64,000 nucleotides of DNA from JAXLQL01 sp046331625 (GTDB lineage Bacteria > Acidobacteriota > Terriglobia > Bryobacterales > Bryobacteraceae): assembly GCA_046331625.1 (NCBI GenBank), contig JAXLQL010000006.1, forward strand, positions 310,001-374,000, read 5' to 3'. The notes beneath the pieces were generated by a model that had not been told where the DNA came from, made no database searches, and saw nothing but the letters and a program-made list of their open reading frames with translations. Position numbers and translations under genes: made by a program. How positions within the stretch are numbered: position 1 is the first letter of the stretch; every line of letters begins with the position of its first letter. This document shows positions 17,734 to 26,422 of this stretch, piece after piece.

Positions 17734-19469
17734 TCACGGCGCCACGGCCGGCAGCGGAATCGAACAGGGCTCCGTGAGGCTGTGGGCCTTGTCGCCCGAG
17801 CCTCGCAGCAATTCCTCGAAGGTCCGCAGAGGGGTCTGATTACCGTCACGGCCGACAGCGGGCACGGCGCGCCACGTTTCGGCTGCCGAGGTGGGAAACG
17901 CCGGCGATTCACCGGCGACCAGTGTCCCGGGCGCAGCTTCCACGTGTCCCACCGGCACACAGATCTCCGGGTGATCGAACGGGGCCTGCTCATAGCGGAC
18001 CCGATCGTCGCTCAGGCCTTCAGAAACGCCACGAGCGACGCTTTCTGCTCGGAGTTGATGTTGAACGGACGCAGGTCATTCGCTACGGGTGAGAAGTCGC
18101 CCGCGCGGCGGTAGAAATCGACCACTTGTTCGAGAGTCGCCTGGCCGCCGTTGTGGAAGTAGGGTCCGGTGAACTCGACATTGCGCAGGCTGATCGACTT
18201 GAAGAGTCCATTTCCAGAGCCGAGATCTTCCTGCGCCGGGCGTACGCCGGTGCGATCGAATGCGTGGGCGCGGATGGTGCGGTTGGCATTCCATGCGGCC
18301 GCGGTGATTTCGGGGCCGTTGTGGCATTCCGTGCAACCGCCGGTTGTTTGAAACAAGTTCAAGCCTTCCCGTTGTTGCGCGGAGAGGGCCGCGGCGTCTC
18401 CCGAGAGAAAGCGGTCGACAGGACTGTCATCGGAGTTGAGAGTAGACTGGTACGCCTGCAGCGCCAGCCCCCAGAACAGCGGAAAGTTGTACTCGGCCTG
18501 CGAGAACTCACCGTCGTCGCGAAGCTCGCCTGAACCGTCCACGCGCTGCGCCGATTCCCAGAACCGGGGCTGGAACACGCTCTCGATCAGCGATCGATAC
18601 GTGAACTGCTCCTGAAGCCCGGGCTCGCCGGCCCGCGCCATGTCCCCGAGGACGCCGTCGTTCACCGACACGCGCTGCAACCCGAGTGGAGCGAGGCTCA
18701 GCAGCTTCTTCCCAAGGTGCGGCCACGTGCGCCCGGCGTAGGACATCTCGAGATGATCGAGCGCCGGTCCGGCGGCTTGCGACGCGAGGCTCGCCAGGTC
18801 GATCCGTATCTGCTTGCGGCGTAACACCCCATCCACTGACTCGAGTACACCGGGCGTCTCCGCGTCATTTCCGGATGGATTGAATCCGTTGAAGACGGTG
18901 GCTGCGCGGCCGTCCCAAAAATTGCGGGCATAGAAGACCGTGTTGAACACCGAGGGAGTGTTGCGCGCGGTGACGCGCCTTACTTGGAGGCCGCCCTTCA
19001 TGAACTCCGGCTTGTCCGGCTCGTCATGCCCGAGTTCGGCGGCTTGGCCGGGCACGATGCCGTCGAAGATCCGGCGGATCGTACCCATCGAACCCACGCG
19101 CATCGGCGTGTCGCGCAGTACGGCTGAGTTCTTGTTCAGCGGATCGCTCAACTGGCGGAAGGGAAAGCTCAGCGACGACAACTCGGCGTTCACCGGAAAC
19201 GCGCCATCGGGCTCGGAGAGCATGTTCCGCGGACGGTGATCGGCGCCGGCGTGGAAGTGACAGGTGGCGCAGGCCGTGACGCCGTCACTGCCCGCCTGCA
19301 TTTCCCAGAAGAAGATCTTGCCGAGCGCGACAAGGGCCTTCCGGTCACGCACGTAGTCAGCCAGGCCGGGAGGCTCGAGTATCCTCGCCTCGCGTAACGG
19401 CCGCAACTGGGTTTGGGCGGCAGCCAAGCCGGCAAGCGCGAATACGATCCAGTGCCTCACGTTCTTCAT
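17734..19469 (-). pseudogene. Di-haem cytochrome c peroxidase/MauG-family protein, interrupted by an apparent 1-base frameshift
   Basis: The upstream frame (19469 down to stop 18012, ~485 residues) has a signal peptide (KNVRHWIVFALAGLAAAQ) and two haem c motifs, CATCH at residues 67-71 and CTECH near residue 385, plus peroxidase landmarks (NTPSVFNTVFYARNFWDGRA, SLRNVEFTGPYFHNGG). It ends VAFLKA-stop. A second minus frame continues at once as LSDDRVRYEQAPFDHPEICV...GHVEAAPGTL and runs 93 codons to 17734. Restoring one base around 18015-18017 (GCC CTG instead of GCCTG) joins the two and gives the LxALTDERVxxExAPFDHP-type ending I know from long members of this family. This could be a true mutation, a sequencing error or a programmed shift. 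Role: periplasmic H2O2 reduction or related oxidation. Confidence 0.75.
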
Positions 19470-19530
19470 TAGAACCCTACCGGGCATGCAGAGCGGCTGC
19501 CGGGCATCACTTTTTACAAATTACACCACG

Positions 19531-20223
19531 TCAGGAAACGGAAGTTCCGAACAGCTTCCCGATCAGCGCGGTGGAAGCCATCGCCACGGCGCCCCAGAAT
19601 CCCACACGAACCGCGCCCTTCGCTGGCGGCGCGCCCCCTTGCCGCGCGGCAACGGCTCCGAGAACCAGGAGCAGCGCGAGCGAAGCGCCAATCACCACCG
19701 GAGTGAACGAGGCCATCGGGACCAGGTAGGCGAGAGCCAGCGGGAGTGCCGCTCCAGAGGCGAATGCCGCCGCCGAAGTGATCGCGGCTTGTAACGGCCG
19801 GGCGCGCGTAGCTTCGAAGATGCCCAGTTCGTCTCGCGCGTGAGCGGCCAGTGCGTCGTGCGCGGTGAGTTCGAGAGCCACCTGCTTGGCCAGAGCCGGA
19901 CTCAGCCCACGGTTCACGTAAATGCCGGCGAGTTCCGCGAGTTCCAATTCGGGAGACGTGGCGAGTTCCTCTCGCTCACGCGCGAGGTCCGCTTCTTCGG
20001 TGTCGGCCTGCGAACTCACCGAAACGTACTCGCCCGCAGCCATCGCCAGAGCCCCCGCCGCCAAGCCAGCGACGCCCGCCACGATGATCGCGCTGCGATC
20101 GGCCCGCGCGGATGCGACGCCCACCACCAGGCTCGCGGTGGAAATCAGCCCATCATTGGCCCCCAAAACCGCGGCGCGCAGCCAGCCAATGCTCTCAGTC
20201 CGATGGAGTTCGCGGTGGGCCAT
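19531..20223 (-). CDS. VIT1/CCC1-family membrane transporter (Fe/Mn)
   Basis: The 230-residue membrane protein matches the vacuolar-iron-transporter family: N-terminal ESIGWLRAAVLGANDGLISTASLVVGV, a second helix ending AAGALAMAAGEYVSVSSQADTE, then a cytoplasmic helical metal-binding region rich in Glu (TEEADLAREREELATSPELELAELAGIY) and three C-terminal helices (AFASGAALPLALAYL, PVVIGASLALLLVLGAVA). ATG 20223 begins the conserved block; its ribosome site is weak. Family members export or sequester Fe2+/Mn2+. It ends 62 bases from the peroxidase start. Confidence 0.92.
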   Translation of the reverse strand: MAHRELHRTESIGWLRAAVLGANDGLISTASLVVGVASARADRSAIIVAGVAGLAAGALAMAAGEYVSVSSQADTEEADLAREREELATSPELELAELAGIYVNRGLSPALAKQVALELTAHDALAAHARDELGIFEATRARPLQAAITSAAAFASGAALPLALAYLVPMASFTPVVIGASLALLLVLGAVAARQGGAPPAKGAVRVGFWGAVAMASTALIGKLFGTSVS

Positions 20224-20243
20224 GAGGAACGCAGTATAGCGCC

Positions 20244-20540
20244 CTACCCGGCCTTGCTGGTGCGGACCGCCCGTAGCGGCGCCGCAATCAGAGGCTCCAC
20301 GGCCGTCACCATTCGCTCGACATGCGGGAGGCGGGCGTGGGCTTCGAACGCCGCTTCGTCCACCCACTCGGAATGGATGAAGAGGCAGCGCGGTTCAACC
20401 GCAGATTCGAAGAGGTGTATCGAGCGGCAACCGGGCTCGGCGCGGGTGGGTTCGAGCACGCGCAGGAGTTCGTCGCGGACGGCGTCGAATTGGCCGGGAA
20501 GCGGGTCGAAACGGGCGAAGATGAAGAGAGGTGAGGTCAT
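20244..20540 (-). CDS. Antibiotic-biosynthesis-monooxygenase (ABM/YgiN-like) domain protein
   Basis: The 98-residue single-domain protein shows the ABM dimeric alpha/beta-barrel pattern: LFIFARFDPLPGQFDAVRDELLRVLEPTRAEPGCRSIHLFESAVEPRC split as strand-helix-strand, then FIHSEWVDEAAFEAHARLPHV. Family members oxidise quinols or act as small haem-free oxygenases. Its ATG overlaps the TGA of the upstream nuclease-like gene (ATGA at 20537-20540), making it the last gene of the leuS transcript. Confidence 0.82.
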   Translation of the reverse strand: MTSPLFIFARFDPLPGQFDAVRDELLRVLEPTRAEPGCRSIHLFESAVEPRCLFIHSEWVDEAAFEAHARLPHVERMVTAVEPLIAAPLRAVRTSKAG

Positions 20541-21013
20541 GCAGGATCGCGTCGTGCTGGATCCTCGGGGAAGTGCTTGTTCCATTGTTCAAGTGTCATG
20601 ATCGCAGCACCGGCGATGTACTCGCGCTTCCATTCTTCATGCGCCTCATGCCGGAGCAGCCCAGCGAGCTGATCGTTGAGCCGGCCTAGAAGGGCCGCAT
20701 TAAGGCCTTTCGGTAGCTCCAAGAGAACAAAGTAGCGAAACGGCTTCGAGTCACGCCGCATCAAGTGTAGGAAGCAGTATGAGTCACGAACCTTGGGCAC
20801 GAGCTGTGAGCTGACAAGTTCGTGGGGAATCGCGGCGGCCCTCGCGGCGTAATCCTTGACCTCCACGAGAAGCACATCCTCGGCCCGCTCGACCACCCAG
20901 TCCACGAGTTTCATGCCTTCCGGGCGGCGTCTGCTTTGATCGTCCAATCGCTCGACGGCGGCTTCTTCGGGAAACGAGAGCAGAAGCTCCCCTTCCCGGC
21001 AAATCTGGCTCAC
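20537..21013 (-). CDS. Small PD-(D/E)XK-like protein paired with ATPase
   Basis: The 158-residue protein is not recognised as a named family. The central stretch KLVDWVVE...VLLVEVKDY gives D38 and E51-V-K53 on predicted beta strands, the D-x(n)-E-x-K signature of restriction-endonuclease-like folds, with an upstream acid (E32) possible. The C-terminal half is helical (LLGRLNDQLAGLLRHEAHEEW). The GTG start at 21013 overlaps the ATPase stop by 4 bases and the stop overlaps the ABM start by 4, so it is translationally coupled to both. Nuclease function is an inference from three residues and context. Alternatives are an inactive DNA-binding relative or a Toprim-like partner of the ATPase. Confidence 0.65.
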   Translation of the reverse strand: MSQICREGELLLSFPEEAAVERLDDQSRRRPEGMKLVDWVVERAEDVLLVEVKDYAARAAAIPHELVSSQLVPKVRDSYCFLHLMRRDSKPFRYFVLLELPKGLNAALLGRLNDQLAGLLRHEAHEEWKREYIAGAAIMTLEQWNKHFPEDPARRDPA

Positions 21014-22047
21014 GTCTTGGTCACCGGTCTCATTCTCTTGTCGAGATCCCGCTCGAGGATATCGTCGAAGGCCTGGTTGATTGAGCTGGGATGGATCGCA
21101 GAATAGTCGTCAACGCTGTTGACTCTCACCACACCGTCGCCCTGGTCGCGGTATAGCGCGTGATACCGGACACCATCACTCGGCTCCGCCTGCAAGTCGA
21201 ACTCCTTGAGCAGCGCGTAGTCGTGAGTCGCGAGGAAAATCTGTACACCGAGCCGGCGCAAAGACAGCAGAACGGAGACGAGCGCCTTTATCAGCACCGG
21301 GTTGAGATTGGCCTCAGGCTCGTCCCAGAGCAGAATGGTCCCCGCCGAGACCGATCCGTTTGCGAGGAAAAGGCAAACGAGGGCCAACTTCCGTAACCCC
21401 TCGGCGAGCAAATTGAACTCGAGCTCTCCGTGCTCGTTCCGGAGAAAAAAGTGCTCGCCGCGCGTAACCACTTGCCCCCCGATGAGACGTTCCAGTCGAG
21501 TCACCTGCTCCTGGACCATTGCAGGGATCACCTTCAGCTTCGGAAGGAACGCCCGATCGATGAGGTCGGCGAAAGTTTCGTCAAATGTGATCTCCCGGCT
21601 CGCATAGAGCGAACGGAACCCCGGCGCGTTCGAAAGCATTTCCTTGGCGGGAATGAAGACAGCCTTTGGCAGCGTGCCGTTCTCGCCGGTCACGTGGATG
21701 CTGCCCGTTCGTAGTTGGTGCGTGGGTTCGCCGAATCTCAGGGCCACCTCCGTGTCTCCAAACGTTACTCGGGTCACGATGTCGCCTGCCGTCTGCGATT
21801 GATGAGCAAGCCTTTCGTGTCTGCCGCCAAACGGTAAGAACACACGAACGAGTTTCGCGCCCGGTTCGTCTGGGCTCGCGCTGGCATAGATCGCCTTGAG
21901 GATATGGGTCTTCCCAGTTCCATTGGCGCCTACCAGGATGTTCACGCCCGGCGATGTTGAAAGCACCAGATGGCGGAACGCCGTGAAGTTGTCCAGTTCC
22001 ACGTGCGTTACGGATGCGGGTGCCCGAGTGTTGCTCGTCTCGCTCAT
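21010..22047 (-). CDS. ABC/SMC-type AAA ATPase (AAA_15/AAA_21, OLD-like head)
   Basis: The 345-residue ATPase has Walker A GANGTGKT (residues 40-47) after the ABC-head strand VTHVELDNFTAF. It also has a signature-like LAEGLRK (214-220), Walker B ILLWDEPEANL (238-248) and a switch His in FLATHDY (H275). These define a SMC/RecF/OLD-type head without a long coiled coil. Proteins of this kind, paired with a small effector, occur in phage-defence systems and DNA repair (family knowledge). ATG 22047 overlaps the leuS stop (ATGA at 22044-22047), so expression is coupled to leucyl-tRNA synthetase. The next gene, a nuclease-like protein, also overlaps by 4 bases. Confidence 0.85.
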   Translation of the reverse strand: MSETSNTRAPASVTHVELDNFTAFRHLVLSTSPGVNILVGANGTGKTHILKAIYASASPDEPGAKLVRVFLPFGGRHERLAHQSQTAGDIVTRVTFGDTEVALRFGEPTHQLRTGSIHVTGENGTLPKAVFIPAKEMLSNAPGFRSLYASREITFDETFADLIDRAFLPKLKVIPAMVQEQVTRLERLIGGQVVTRGEHFFLRNEHGELEFNLLAEGLRKLALVCLFLANGSVSAGTILLWDEPEANLNPVLIKALVSVLLSLRRLGVQIFLATHDYALLKEFDLQAEPSDGVRYHALYRDQGDGVVRVNSVDDYSAIHPSSINQAFDDILERDLDKRMRPVTKT

Positions 22048-24500
22048 CCCTTCACCACGATATTCACCAGCTTCCCCCCGACCACCACCACCTTCACCAC
22101 TTGCTTGCCTTCCACCCACGGCCGGACCTTTTCATCCTCGAGCGCCAGCCGCTCGAGTTCCTTCGCATCAGTCCCATGCGGCACCACGATCTTCGACCGC
22201 AGCTTGCCATTCACCTGCACCGGGACCTCCACGCCTTCCTCGCGCGCCAACTCCTCGTCCCACTGCGGCCACGCCTGCTGGATCAACTGCCCTGCCCTGC
22301 CCAGATCCACTGACCACATCTCCTGCGACAGGAACGGAGCGAACGGGTGCAGCATGAGGCACAGCTTCTCCACGAGATCGGCGGCCACGGGTCCGGACAG
22401 TCCCGCTTCCTCCTCCTCGAGCGTGTTCATCAACTCCATCAACGCCGCGATCGACGTGTTGAAGTGCCAGCGATTGTCGAAATCGCCCGAGATCTTTCGC
22501 AGCGTCTGATGCAGTTTTCGCAGTGCGATGCGATCAGCGGCGGTGCGCTCAGCGTCCCCAGCCCCACCGCGCTCGAGCGATCGCGTCACGAACCGGTACA
22601 CTCGCGTCAAGAAACGATACTGGCCCTGCACGCTCGACTCGTTCCACTCCATGTCGCGCTCGGGCGGCGCGGCGAACAGCGTGAACATGCGGCACGTATC
22701 GGCGCCGTACTTCTGCACCATGTCGTCGGGATCGACGATGTTCCCGCGCGACTTCGACATCGTCTTCCCTCCTAACTGCACCATGCCCTGCGTGAACAGG
22801 TTCGTCACGGGCTCATCATTGGTGATCATGCCCAGATCGCGCATGACCTTGGTCCAGAAGCGCGAGTAGATCAGGTGCAGGATCGCGTGCGTCACGCCAC
22901 CGATGTACTGATCGATCGGAAACCACCGCTGCACCTTCGCCGAATCGAACGGCGCATTCTCGTTCTTCGCATCGCAGTAGCGGTAGAAGTACCACGATGA
23001 GTCGATGAACGTGTCCATCGTATCGGTCTCGCGTTTTGCCGCCGCGCCACACTTGGGGCACGGCGTGTTCACCCACGAGGGAACATTCGCGAGCGGCGAT
23101 CGCCCCTTGCCCGTGAACTCCACCTCATAGGGCAGTTCCACCGGCAACTGATCGTAAGGAACCGGAACCAATCCGCACTGAGGACAATGCACGATCGGGA
23201 TCGGAGTGCCCCAATAGCGTTGGCGCGAGATGCCCCAGTCTTTGATGCGGAACGTCACCGCCGCATTGCCGAAGCCTTGCGCCTTAGCGAACTCCGCCAT
23301 CTTCTGGCGCGCCTCCGCGCTCGGCAGTCCGGAATACGCGCCGGAGTTCTCCACCACGCCGTATTCGGTAAACGCCGCTTTGATGGTCGACTCAGTCTCG
23401 AGTGCTCCATCCGCGGGCCGGATCACCGGTCGAATCGCGATACCGTATTTTCGGCAGAACTCGAAGTCGCGTTCGTCATGGGCGGGCACGGCCATGATCG
23501 CGCCGGTGCCGTATCCCATCAGCACGAAGTCGCCCACCCAGATCGGAACGCGCTCGCCGTTGAAGGGATTGATGGCGACGTGTCCGGTCGGGAGGCCATT
23601 CTTCTCCACGTCGCTCGGATCCTTACGCCCCAACGAGTCGATCATCGCCTTCACGGGAGCATGCGAATCGCCGGGCAGCAGCTTCGCCACTAGCGGATGC
23701 TCGGGCGCCAGGATCAAGCACGTAGCGCCGTAGATCGTGTCGATGCGCGTGGTGAAAATGCGGATCTTCTCGCCGGTGCCGTCATGCGTAAAATCCACCT
23801 CGGCGCCATCGGACTTGCCGATCCAATTTCGCTGCATCGTCAGCACGCGCTCGGGCCAGCCCTTCTCGAGGGTCGTGTAGGTGTGGGCCAGCAACTCATC
23901 TGCGTAAGCGGTGATCTTGAGGAACCACTGCTCGAGCTCGCGTTGCTCCACAAGGCTCTGGCAACGCCAGCAGCGGCCGTCTTCCACTTGCTCGTTGGCC
24001 AGCACGGTGGCGCAATCGGGACACCAGTTCACTTTCGAGAACTTGCGATAGGCCAGGTCCTTCTCCCACATCTTCAGGAAGAACCACTGGTTCCAGCGAT
24101 AGTATTCGGGCGTGCAGGTGTTGATCTCGCGCTCCCAGTCGTAGCTGTAGCCCATGCGGATCAACTGCTTCTTCATGTGCGCGACGTTCGACATGGTCCA
24201 GTCGGCCGGATGCATGTTCTTCTTGATCGCCGCGTTCTCGGCCGGCATGCCGAAAGCGTCCCAGCCCATCGGATGCAGCACGTCAAAGCCGCGCATCCAC
24301 AAGTAGCGCGCCAAGGTGTCACCGATCGAGTAGTTGCGGACGTGCCCCATGTGCAGGCGGCCGCTCGGATAGGGCAGCATTTCGAGCACGTAGTACGCCG
24401 GGCGGCTCCCATCCGCTTTGGCGCGATAGAGCGCCGGGTCGCTCCACGCCTCCATCCATTTGGTCTCGATCTGCGTATGGTCGTATGGCTTCTCTGGCAT
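22044..24500 (-). CDS. leuS: Leucyl-tRNA synthetase
   Basis: The 818-residue class I synthetase charges tRNA-Leu. The HIGH-type motif appears as PYPSGRLHMGHVRNY (about residues 42-56) and the KMSKS loop as GGKTMSKSRGNIVDP. The CP1 editing domain contains FTTRIDTIYGATCLI and GTGAIMAVPAHDERD. Zinc-like CPDCATVLANEQV and CWRC occur in the catalytic insert. The C-terminal anticodon and Leu-specific domains end VQVNGKLRSKIVVP. ATG 24500 (MPEKPYDHTQIETKWMEAW) is the normal N-terminus; the frame upstream to 24983 is not coding for it. Three further genes follow with 4-base overlaps. Confidence 0.97.
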   Translation of the reverse strand: MPEKPYDHTQIETKWMEAWSDPALYRAKADGSRPAYYVLEMLPYPSGRLHMGHVRNYSIGDTLARYLWMRGFDVLHPMGWDAFGMPAENAAIKKNMHPADWTMSNVAHMKKQLIRMGYSYDWEREINTCTPEYYRWNQWFFLKMWEKDLAYRKFSKVNWCPDCATVLANEQVEDGRCWRCQSLVEQRELEQWFLKITAYADELLAHTYTTLEKGWPERVLTMQRNWIGKSDGAEVDFTHDGTGEKIRIFTTRIDTIYGATCLILAPEHPLVAKLLPGDSHAPVKAMIDSLGRKDPSDVEKNGLPTGHVAINPFNGERVPIWVGDFVLMGYGTGAIMAVPAHDERDFEFCRKYGIAIRPVIRPADGALETESTIKAAFTEYGVVENSGAYSGLPSAEARQKMAEFAKAQGFGNAAVTFRIKDWGISRQRYWGTPIPIVHCPQCGLVPVPYDQLPVELPYEVEFTGKGRSPLANVPSWVNTPCPKCGAAAKRETDTMDTFIDSSWYFYRYCDAKNENAPFDSAKVQRWFPIDQYIGGVTHAILHLIYSRFWTKVMRDLGMITNDEPVTNLFTQGMVQLGGKTMSKSRGNIVDPDDMVQKYGADTCRMFTLFAAPPERDMEWNESSVQGQYRFLTRVYRFVTRSLERGGAGDAERTAADRIALRKLHQTLRKISGDFDNRWHFNTSIAALMELMNTLEEEEAGLSGPVAADLVEKLCLMLHPFAPFLSQEMWSVDLGRAGQLIQQAWPQWDEELAREEGVEVPVQVNGKLRSKIVVPHGTDAKELERLALEDEKVRPWVEGKQVVKVVVVGGKLVNIVVKG

Positions 24501-24585
24501 GGCGATCTGTTCTCTTGGGGGTAGTGGGCAGTGACAGCGCGGGCGTGGATCCCGCCGGAAGCTGCTTCTTTTCAATATAACTTGG

Positions 24586-24996
24586 GTGCGAATTAACTTC
24601 TGCTCCGGCGGCGTTCCGGTGTACAATCTTGCTTTGCAGCGCATTCTCGCATCTCTGCTGGCGTTGGCGATCGGCTTCCCGCTGATCTCGCCGGCAGTGT
24701 TCGCGGCGGACCCGGATTCGAAGCTCCCTGCCTGTTGCCGCAAGGGTGGCAAGCACGGCTGTGGGATGAAGTCCGGCGCCGCTGGAGGCGACTCGGTCCG
24801 AGCTGCTGCCTGCCCTGCGTATCCGGCCGCCAAGGCAACTGGTGCGGTACAGAGTGCGTCCGGACTCGCGCCGCATTTCACACTCCTCGCGCCAGTGGCT
24901 GGCCCTTCGGTGATCGCAGCATTCGCGATCGCTTCGAAGCGGCTCTCGCTGGCCCGGGTCCGCTTTGACCGCGGACCACCCACCTCACTCCTCTAG
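24586..24996 (+). CDS. Exported Cys-rich protein with CCRKxGKHxC motif
   Basis: The product (up to 136 residues) carries a signal peptide (LQRILASLLALAIGFPLISPAVFAA) followed by LPACCRKGGKHGCGM. I associate this Cys/His cluster with a small family of unknown function common in Acidobacteriota. The spacing C-C-x(5)-H-x-C could bind a metal. The C-terminal hydrophobic segment (PSVIAAFAIASKRL) may be membrane-associated. The start is unresolved: GTG 24586, GTG 24619 and TTG 24634 are in frame and none has a clear ribosome site. A TACAAT box at 24622-24627 hints at a late start. It is divergent from leuS. Confidence 0.65.
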   Translation: MRINFCSGGVPVYNLALQRILASLLALAIGFPLISPAVFAADPDSKLPACCRKGGKHGCGMKSGAAGGDSVRAAACPAYPAAKATGAVQSASGLAPHFTLLAPVAGPSVIAAFAIASKRLSLARVRFDRGPPTSLL

Positions 24997-25028
24997 CTAC
25001 TTCCCCCGGAGCCGCCGTGCTTCTCATT

Positions 25029-25152
25029 GTGGGGCAGGCTTCAGCCTGCGCGGGACTTCAGTCCCGCAAGAGTAGCGAGCAACCTGCGCCCCGAAGTGCG
25101 TCGCGCAGACAGAGCGGGACTGAAGTCCCGCGCAGACTAAAGTCTGCCCCAC
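25029..25152. repeat. Type A palindromic repeat, head-to-head pair
   Basis: A forward unit (25029-25067) and an inverted unit (25114-25152) flank a 46-base variable core, so the whole element is one large inverted repeat. Each unit has two hairpins, AGGCTTCAGCCT and GGGACTTCAGTCCC. The reverse copy carries a compensatory change (AGACTAAAGTCT). The element ends 40 bases before the sialidase-like start codon, inside any promoter or leader. Confidence 0.92.
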
Positions 25153-25192
25153 ATGTCTGATTGCGCGGGCAGTTGTCATTCCGAGGAGCCTC

Positions 25193-26422
25193 ATGAAAGC
25201 CGGAACCGTTACGTTCCCTGCCTTGGCGCTAGCCTTTGCCGCCACGCAATCCCCTATATTCGAATCCCGCCCACGCGTCGTCACCGAAGGCCGCGACCCC
25301 ATCGTCTCTGTCCGCGCCTCGGGCGCGCTGTCGCTGATGAAAGTCGACAAAGGCGATCTGTGGGTCCAGCAGTCATTCGATGGCGGCGACAGCTTCGAGC
25401 CCGGCATCCGCGTCAATGACGTGCCCGGCGAAGTCAGCTCGCACGCCGAGAGCAGTCCGCAAATGCAAATCCGCACCCGAAGCGAGTTCTATTGCCTGTG
25501 GCAGAAGCGTCGGCCCGATGGCGAAGGCTCCACGCTGCGCTTCGCGCGATCCATGAACTGGGGCGAGAGCTTCTCCAAAGCCATCGATCTCGATCCCACC
25601 TCCACCTCGCAATCCTTCTTCTCGCTCGACGTTGCTCCCAACGGCGTCATCTACGCCGCGTGGCTCGATGGGCGCGACCGAGGCAAGGGCCGGCCCGGAT
25701 CGTCCGCTGTGTACGTTGCCCGCTCGCTCGACAAAGGCAAGTCGTTCGAAAAGCCCGTCCGCGTGGCCCTCGACGTCTGCCCGTGCTGCCGCCCTGGCTT
25801 CGGCTTTGACCCCGACGGCACCGTGTTCGTCTCCTGGCGCGCCGTGCTTGACGACAACGTCCGCGACATTTTCGTCTCCGCTTCCACTGACGGCGGCCTC
25901 ACCTGGCAACCGCGCACACGCGTGGCCGAGGACAACTGGGTGCTGAACGGGTGCCCGCACTCGGGCGCTTCCATGACCTCGATCGGCAAGCGCATGTTCA
26001 TCGCCTGGCACTCGGTGCGCGAAAAGCAGCCCGCGCTCGCGCTTTCGTACTCCGACGATCGCGGCAAGACGTTCTCACGCCGCATCCTGATCTCGGAGGG
26101 GATTCTCGATCCGAATCATCCGTTCCTGAGCCAAGTCGGCGATCGCATCGGCATCGTCTTTCAGGGCCGCCCGACGGGCAAACAGCAGGGCTGGGCGCCC
26201 GTTTCGGTCTACTATCGTGAAGTCGACTCCGAAGGCCGCCTCTCGCCGCTGCAATCGCTCGGACAAGCCGGGAGCAGCGCTTCGTATCCAGTCTTTGCCT
26301 TCGAAGAGCCCGAGCGGTTGTTCGTGGCATGGACCGAGTCTGTGAAAGATGGGAAGTCCGTGGTGATGGCGCGTGGCCGGCGGGCGATCGTTCCCGTAGC
26401 GGGAGCGCCCCATGCAAAATAG
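25193..26422 (+). CDS. Secreted sialidase-like (BNR/Asp-box) beta-propeller protein
   Basis: The 409-residue protein has a short signal peptide (KAGTVTFPALALAFAATQ) and a six-bladed sialidase-type propeller with Asp-box repeats: QSFDGGDSFEPG, SLDKGKSFEK, ASTDGGLTWQ and SDDRGKTFSR. CCRPGFGFDPDGTVFVSW and HSGASMTSIGKRMFIAWH are typical of bacterial exo-sialidase-like proteins found near copper/SCO genes. The catalytic Arg triad and Tyr are not assignable by eye, so glycosidase activity is unproven. ATG 25193 has GAGGAG upstream. Its stop overlaps the TonB-receptor start region (ATGCAAAATAG), giving coupled expression. Confidence 0.85.
   Translation: MKAGTVTFPALALAFAATQSPIFESRPRVVTEGRDPIVSVRASGALSLMKVDKGDLWVQQSFDGGDSFEPGIRVNDVPGEVSSHAESSPQMQIRTRSEFYCLWQKRRPDGEGSTLRFARSMNWGESFSKAIDLDPTSTSQSFFSLDVAPNGVIYAAWLDGRDRGKGRPGSSAVYVARSLDKGKSFEKPVRVALDVCPCCRPGFGFDPDGTVFVSWRAVLDDNVRDIFVSASTDGGLTWQPRTRVAEDNWVLNGCPHSGASMTSIGKRMFIAWHSVREKQPALALSYSDDRGKTFSRRILISEGILDPNHPFLSQVGDRIGIVFQGRPTGKQQGWAPVSVYYREVDSEGRLSPLQSLGQAGSSASYPVFAFEEPERLFVAWTESVKDGKSVVMARGRRAIVPVAGAPHAK

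Noticed and set aside
18012..18014. The TGA after FLKA in the peroxidase as another selenocysteine codon
   Set aside because: Readthrough in the same frame gives an Arg-rich, non-family sequence, whereas the neighbouring frame gives the expected family ending. A frameshift explains it better.
25029..25152. Paired palindromes as a CRISPR array
   Set aside because: Only two inverted units around one core, no regular spacers and no cas genes.
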